Source: JACVRW01 sp035705985
GTDB lineage: Bacteria; Actinomycetota; Thermoleophilia; Solirubrobacterales; Thermoleophilaceae
DNA length: 25,082 nucleotides
Assembly: GCA_035705985.1 (NCBI GenBank)
Contig: DASSVP010000210.1
Location: 1-25,082, forward strand
Direction of reading: 5' to 3'
Position 1 is the stretch's first letter. Each line of letters begins with the position of its first letter. Below, piece by piece: positions 21,658-25,082 of this stretch. The notes under the pieces were generated by a model. It worked only from the letters and a program-made list of their open reading frames with translations, made no database searches and was not told the DNA's origin. Both the position numbers and the translations under genes were made by a program.

Positions 21658-22237
21658 CGAGCCGCTCGTACCGGCCGCCGTGGAACAGCAGCGGCGTGCC
21701 GGGGTTCTGGCGCGCGTACTCCACGCGCCCGAGGAAGAGCGAGTGGTCGCCGCCCCAGTACGACTTCTCCACGCGCGCCACGAAGTGCGCGAGCGCCCCG
21801 TCGACCAGCGGCGTTTCCTTGATTACCGCGAACCTGGGCTCCGCCTCTGACGGACGGCCCGCGAACCGGTCGGAAAGCGCCGCCTGGCTCTCACACAGGA
21901 CGCTGACCCCGTAGTGCATGCCCTCGTGGAGCAGGGCGCACATCTTCGTCCGGCGGTCCACGGAGATGAGCACCAGCGGCGGCTCGAGGGAGACCGACAT
22001 GAACGCGTTGGCGGTCATGCCGTGCACCTCCTCCCCCTTCAACGCCGTGATGACGGTCACCCCGGTGGTGAACATGCCGAGCGTCCGGCGAAGCGCGACC
22101 GCGGGGTCCTGCCCGTCATCGCATACGTCCGGCCGCTCGGCCTCGGCGTACTCCTCGAACGGGCTGGCGCCGATGCCATCCGGTCCTGTGAAGGAAATCG
22201 GGAAGTTGAACTCCGGAGGGCGGGCCTCGTCGCTCAC
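21650..22237 (-). CDS. Flavin reductase-like protein (HpaC/FMN-binding split-barrel family)
   Basis: 195 residues from the GTG at 22237, which overlaps the preceding stop as GTGA. After an acidic N-terminal extension of about 50 residues comes the flavin reductase domain: LRRTLGMFTTGVTVITAL, GMTANAFMSVSLEPPLVLISVD, YGVSVLCESQAALSDRFAG and GDHSLFLGRVEYA. Such proteins use NAD(P)H to reduce FMN or FAD for a partner monooxygenase, or bind flavin in other oxidoreductases. The nearest candidate partner is the acyl-CoA-dehydrogenase-like protein two genes upstream in the same operon. Confidence 0.88.
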   Translation of the reverse strand: MSDEARPPEFNFPISFTGPDGIGASPFEEYAEAERPDVCDDGQDPAVALRRTLGMFTTGVTVITALKGEEVHGMTANAFMSVSLEPPLVLISVDRRTKMCALLHEGMHYGVSVLCESQAALSDRFAGRPSEAEPRFAVIKETPLVDGALAHFVARVEKSYWGGDHSLFLGRVEYARQNPGTPLLFHGGRYERLGA

Positions 22238-24540
22238 GACCGCGGGCGCTCCTTCTTCGGGTCGTAGAACGGGACGCCCACGACCGTCGCCGGGATCCGC
22301 TTCTGGAGCCCGTCGAGCTTGCCGACCTCCACCGCGGTGCCCTCGTCGCCGTACTGCACCGCCATCCGGCACAGCGCGATGTTCTTCCGGAGCGTCGGGC
22401 TGCGCGTGCCGCTCGTGACCACGCCCACGCGCTGGCGGCCGACGTACACCTCGTCGCCGTGGCCGGCGATCTCGTTGCCCTCGAGCTCGAGGCCCACGAG
22501 CTTGCGCTGCGGGTGCGAGGAGCGCTCGATCAGCGCGTCCTTGCCCACGAAGTCATCCTCCGTGTCGAGCTTCACCGTGAAGCCGATGCCCGCCTCGAAG
22601 GGATCGACCTGATCGTCGAACTCGTAGCCGGCGAAGATCAGCCCCGCCTCGATCCGGATCATGTCGAGCGCCTCGAGGCCCAGCGGCTTGAGGCCGTGCG
22701 GCTGCCCGGCCTCCCAGATCGCGTCCCAGACGGCGGGCCCGTCGTCGGGGTGGCAGAAGACCTCGTAGCCCAGCTCGCCCGTGTAGCCGGTGCGCGACAC
22801 CACCACGGGGATCCCCTGGTAGCCGCCGATCCGCCCGACCAGGAAGCGGAACCACTTCAGCTCCTCGAGCGACGGCTGAGTGGGCGGCGTCCAGATCAGC
22901 TCGCGCATGATGTCGCGCGAGGCCGGGCCCTGGACCGCGAGGTTGTGCAGCTGGTCGGTCGTCGGCTTCACGAACGCCTTGAGGCCGAGCTTCTCGCCCA
23001 GCTCCTTGAGCCACACGCCGTCGTACTCGTCGCCGCCGATGAAGCGGAAGTTGTCATCGCCGAGCCGGAAGACGGTCGCGTCGTCGATCATCCCGCCGGT
23101 TTCGTTGCACATCGCCGTGTAGACCACCTGGCCGACGGCGAGCCGGCGCGCGTCGCGCGTGATCGCGTGCTGGATCAGCGCCTCGGCGTCGGGGCCGAGC
23201 ACCTCCCACTTGCGGAGCGGCGAGAGGTCCATCACCACGGCCTTCTCGCGGCAGGCCCAGTACTCCGCGATCCCGCCCTCGTTGTTGAAGCAGTGCGGCA
23301 GCCAGTAGCCGCGGTACTCGACGAAGCTCTCCGTGAGCTCGCTGGTCCGCGGGTGGAACGCCGTCTCCTTGGTCAGCACTGGCTCTGCCTCCGGGGTCAC
23401 GCGATGGGCGATGGCCGTCGAGAAGCGGTTCTCGGGCGAGTAGACGCGCACGTGGATGTCGGTGCATTCCCACGCGTTGGCCGGGTCGATGTCGTCCGGG
23501 CAGGCCGACGACGCGCACACGAGGTCCGTCATCGCCCGCATCAGCACGTAGTCCCCGGGGCGCGACCACGGCTCGTCCGAGACGAGCACGTTGTCCTCCT
23601 CGATCCGCGTGTTGAAGAAGAAGTTCACGGCCTCCCAGCCGGCGCGCGACGCGATCCCGTACGGGTCCACCTGCTCGTTGAAGTTGTCGGTGCAGTTCAC
23701 GTGGCCGGGGTAGCCCATGTCCTCGTAGTAGCGGCGGGTGCAGGCGAGGCCGAAGGTGTCGTGGCGGCCGACCGTGTCGCGCACCACCTGCACGAGCGGG
23801 TCCATGTCCACGTCGAAGAACTTCGAGTACAGCCCCGGCAGCGGGTAGGCCGCGCCCATCAGCGTGCGCGTGGTCACGCCGTCCATGCCCCGCTCGAGCC
23901 CCTTCTCGAGCTTCGCGCGGTGGAAGGCGAGGAAGTCGGAGCACTGGCGCCCCTGCACGTCGATCACCTGGATGTACTCGCCCTCCCTGACCTCGTAGGA
24001 GAGCGCGCTGGCGCGGTCCACGCGGAAGTCGAGCCGCGGCTCCGCGAGCGGCTCGGGCAGCGGCGCCTCGGCCGGCTTGCGCAGCGTCTGGCGCTTGATC
24101 TCGATGACGAGCGCGGACGCCGGCGGGTCGCCGTCGATCACGCGGCCGCCCGGCGCCGCCACCACCAGCGTGCACTCCCGGTCCACGTCGAACGACTCTG
24201 AGGCCCCCGCCTCGCTCGCTGCGCCGAACATCAAAGCGGCCCGCGCCTCCTCCGGACCCAGGCCACGCATGTGCAGGTCACGAAGCAACCCGTCACCGTC
24301 CTCCGTCTGCAACAGGCTGCGCAAGACGGTGGCCGGAGCATCCGCTCGGAGGTGCGCGGACTCAGGGAGGAGGGTGACCTCCGCCGGCTGGCCGCCGTCC
24401 GGATCTCGGATCGTCACCCGGTCGCCTGCGTGCAGCTCGACCGCGGTGGCCGAGCCCGGCCGCACCCACCAGCTCTCGAAGCTCCGGTCGACCGGCCGGA
24501 GCCCTGCGATCAGCGAGGGGGGCGTGGCCTGGACCGTCAC
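22234..24540 (-). CDS. DUF1989 (urea carboxylase-associated type) - GcvT aminomethyltransferase fusion
   Basis: 768 residues from the GTG at 24540, overlapping the upstream stop as GTGA. Residues about 175-370 are DUF1989: YIQVIDVQGRQCSDFLAF, GRHDTFGLACTRRYYEDMG, NFFFNTRIEEDN and ACPDDIDPAN with conserved Cys347. The first 165 residues (VRPGSATAVELHAGDRVTIRD) look like a decayed second copy of the same fold. Residues about 390-768 are a GcvT/dimethylglycine-dehydrogenase-type folate domain: GIAEYWACREKAVVMDLSPLRKWEV, CNETGGMIDDATVFRL, RTGYTGELGYEVF and VGVVTSGTRSPTL. GcvT-type proteins transfer a C1 unit from a methyl- or methylene-amine to tetrahydrofolate. DUF1989 proteins include carboxyguanidine deiminase subunits. 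The fusion may deaminate or demethylate an N-rich substrate, but the real substrate is unknown. Confidence 0.85.
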   Translation of the reverse strand: MTVQATPPSLIAGLRPVDRSFESWWVRPGSATAVELHAGDRVTIRDPDGGQPAEVTLLPESAHLRADAPATVLRSLLQTEDGDGLLRDLHMRGLGPEEARAALMFGAASEAGASESFDVDRECTLVVAAPGGRVIDGDPPASALVIEIKRQTLRKPAEAPLPEPLAEPRLDFRVDRASALSYEVREGEYIQVIDVQGRQCSDFLAFHRAKLEKGLERGMDGVTTRTLMGAAYPLPGLYSKFFDVDMDPLVQVVRDTVGRHDTFGLACTRRYYEDMGYPGHVNCTDNFNEQVDPYGIASRAGWEAVNFFFNTRIEEDNVLVSDEPWSRPGDYVLMRAMTDLVCASSACPDDIDPANAWECTDIHVRVYSPENRFSTAIAHRVTPEAEPVLTKETAFHPRTSELTESFVEYRGYWLPHCFNNEGGIAEYWACREKAVVMDLSPLRKWEVLGPDAEALIQHAITRDARRLAVGQVVYTAMCNETGGMIDDATVFRLGDDNFRFIGGDEYDGVWLKELGEKLGLKAFVKPTTDQLHNLAVQGPASRDIMRELIWTPPTQPSLEELKWFRFLVGRIGGYQGIPVVVSRTGYTGELGYEVFCHPDDGPAVWDAIWEAGQPHGLKPLGLEALDMIRIEAGLIFAGYEFDDQVDPFEAGIGFTVKLDTEDDFVGKDALIERSSHPQRKLVGLELEGNEIAGHGDEVYVGRQRVGVVTSGTRSPTLRKNIALCRMAVQYGDEGTAVEVGKLDGLQKRIPATVVGVPFYDPKKERPRS

Positions 24541-25082
24541 GCCTTCGCCGCGGGCTCCTTGGCCTCGTCCTTCTCGGCCTGCTCCATCAGCGTCTTCGCG
24601 AGGTCGCGCTTGCCCGCCGAGTCGAGCTTCTTCACCTCGTTCTCGACCACACGCCGATTGTAGGTCTGGTTCCAGTAGTCGAGCGCGTCGAAGCCGAGCA
24701 GCACGGCCTTGCCCACGAACTGGCGCAGCACCTCGTTCGTCGGGCCCATGACCCAGCCGGCCTTGGCGTCGCGCACGTAGCGCTCGAGCTCCATGTCGCG
24801 CTTGTAGCCCGACCCGCCGCAGGCGTGGAGCATCTTGTCCACGTGCTGCGCGGTGTTCTTCGCCGCCTCGAACTTGATCTGCCACGCCCAGTGGAGGTAG
24901 TCGGCACGCGCCGTCTCGCCGGGCTCGAGGATGCGGCGGTTGTCGTCGGTCACGCGGTCCATGGCCTGGGCGACGGACATGACGAACACGCGGCAGGCGT
25001 TCGTGTCCATCACGGCCTCGCCCACGTAGTCCTGGATCGTCGGGTAGTCGGCCACGCGCATGCCCACGTCCACGTGGCGCTT
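24537..25082 (-). CDS. Acyl-CoA dehydrogenase-like flavoprotein, C-terminal part (cut by window edge)
   Basis: 181 codons plus stop are present; the frame is open to the right edge. RVADYPTIQDYVGEAVMDTNACR, KFEAAKNTAQHVDKMLHACGGSGYKRDMELERYVRDAKAG and GPTNEVLRQFVG are the C-terminal helical domain of the acyl-CoA dehydrogenase superfamily. Ungapped alignment of RDAKAGWVMGPTNEV to the usual RDARVTQIYEGTNEI places Gly where many members have the catalytic Glu. IVD and LCAD also lack it there and use a Glu elsewhere, so activity is not excluded; the superfamily also holds flavin-dependent monooxygenases. It heads the visible part of the operon, with the GcvT fusion overlapping its stop and a flavin reductase further on. 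The C-terminal 40 residues are charged and low-complexity. Confidence 0.85.
   Translation of the reverse strand, partial: KRHVDVGMRVADYPTIQDYVGEAVMDTNACRVFVMSVAQAMDRVTDDNRRILEPGETARADYLHWAWQIKFEAAKNTAQHVDKMLHACGGSGYKRDMELERYVRDAKAGWVMGPTNEVLRQFVGKAVLLGFDALDYWNQTYNRRVVENEVKKLDSAGKRDLAKTLMEQAEKDEAKEPAAKA

Noticed and set aside
22459..24201. A 580-codon plus-strand open frame opposite the DUF1989-GcvT gene
   Set aside because: Low-complexity Val/Arg/Glu/His translation with no recognisable family, whereas the minus strand carries conserved DUF1989 and GcvT motifs throughout.

Overview
The window is GC-rich (roughly 70% by eye) bacterial chromosome with GTG, TTG and ATG starts, many start/stop overlaps and almost no spacer DNA: I count about 350 non-coding bases in 25 kb, and no gap exceeds 120 bp. 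Gene style, several apparently leaderless starts and the protein families fit a high-GC Actinomycetota, most likely a soil Thermoleophilia (Solirubrobacterales/Gaiellales type). That placement is an inference; there is no rRNA or tRNA in the window. I saw no tRNA, rRNA, CRISPR array, IS element, prophage or origin.

Layout. (1) 1-1709, minus: cydA and a truncated cydB, a cytochrome bd-type quinol oxidase with a short Q-loop. (2) 1769-14350, plus: a molybdo/tungsto-enzyme operon of a MobA-MoaD fusion, a PabB-PabC fusion, an aldehyde:ferredoxin oxidoreductase (AOR) family tungstoprotein, an NAD-linked formate dehydrogenase (FdhA plus a NuoE-NuoF fusion), and two different MoeA proteins, the second fused to a periplasmic-binding-protein-like domain. 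(3) 14351-19832: short divergent and convergent units: a cyclodeaminase/FchA-like protein, a PhyH-type dioxygenase, an unknown protein with a malyl-CoA-lyase-type enzyme, a class V (serine/alanine-glyoxylate type) aminotransferase, a cupin and a TetR regulator. (4) 25082-19800, minus: an operon of an acyl-CoA-dehydrogenase-like protein (cut by the window edge), a DUF1989-GcvT fusion, a flavin reductase, a phosphoribulokinase and a LysR regulator.

Together the genes read as one-carbon and glyoxylate metabolism. Formate dehydrogenase turns formate into CO2 and NADH. The folate genes (PabBC, the FchA-like protein, GcvT) carry C1 units. The malyl-CoA-lyase-type enzyme and the aminotransferase act at glyoxylate. 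Phosphoribulokinase with a LysR regulator points to the Calvin cycle, although no RuBisCO gene is visible here. The bd oxidase could serve as terminal oxidase for the reductant.

The most interesting non-genic signal is an AT-rich 16-bp palindrome, consensus TGGACAAATTTGTCCA. It occurs in three imperfect copies exactly at the start regions of fdhA, of the fchA/phyH pair and of the mcl/aminotransferase pair, and looks like the operator of an undescribed C1/glyoxylate regulon. Other notable items are the MobA-MoaD and DUF1989-GcvT fusions, an FdhA lacking one iron-sulfur cluster site, and a palindromic repeat (AAAGGGTCAGACCCCTTT) lying in frame inside moeA.
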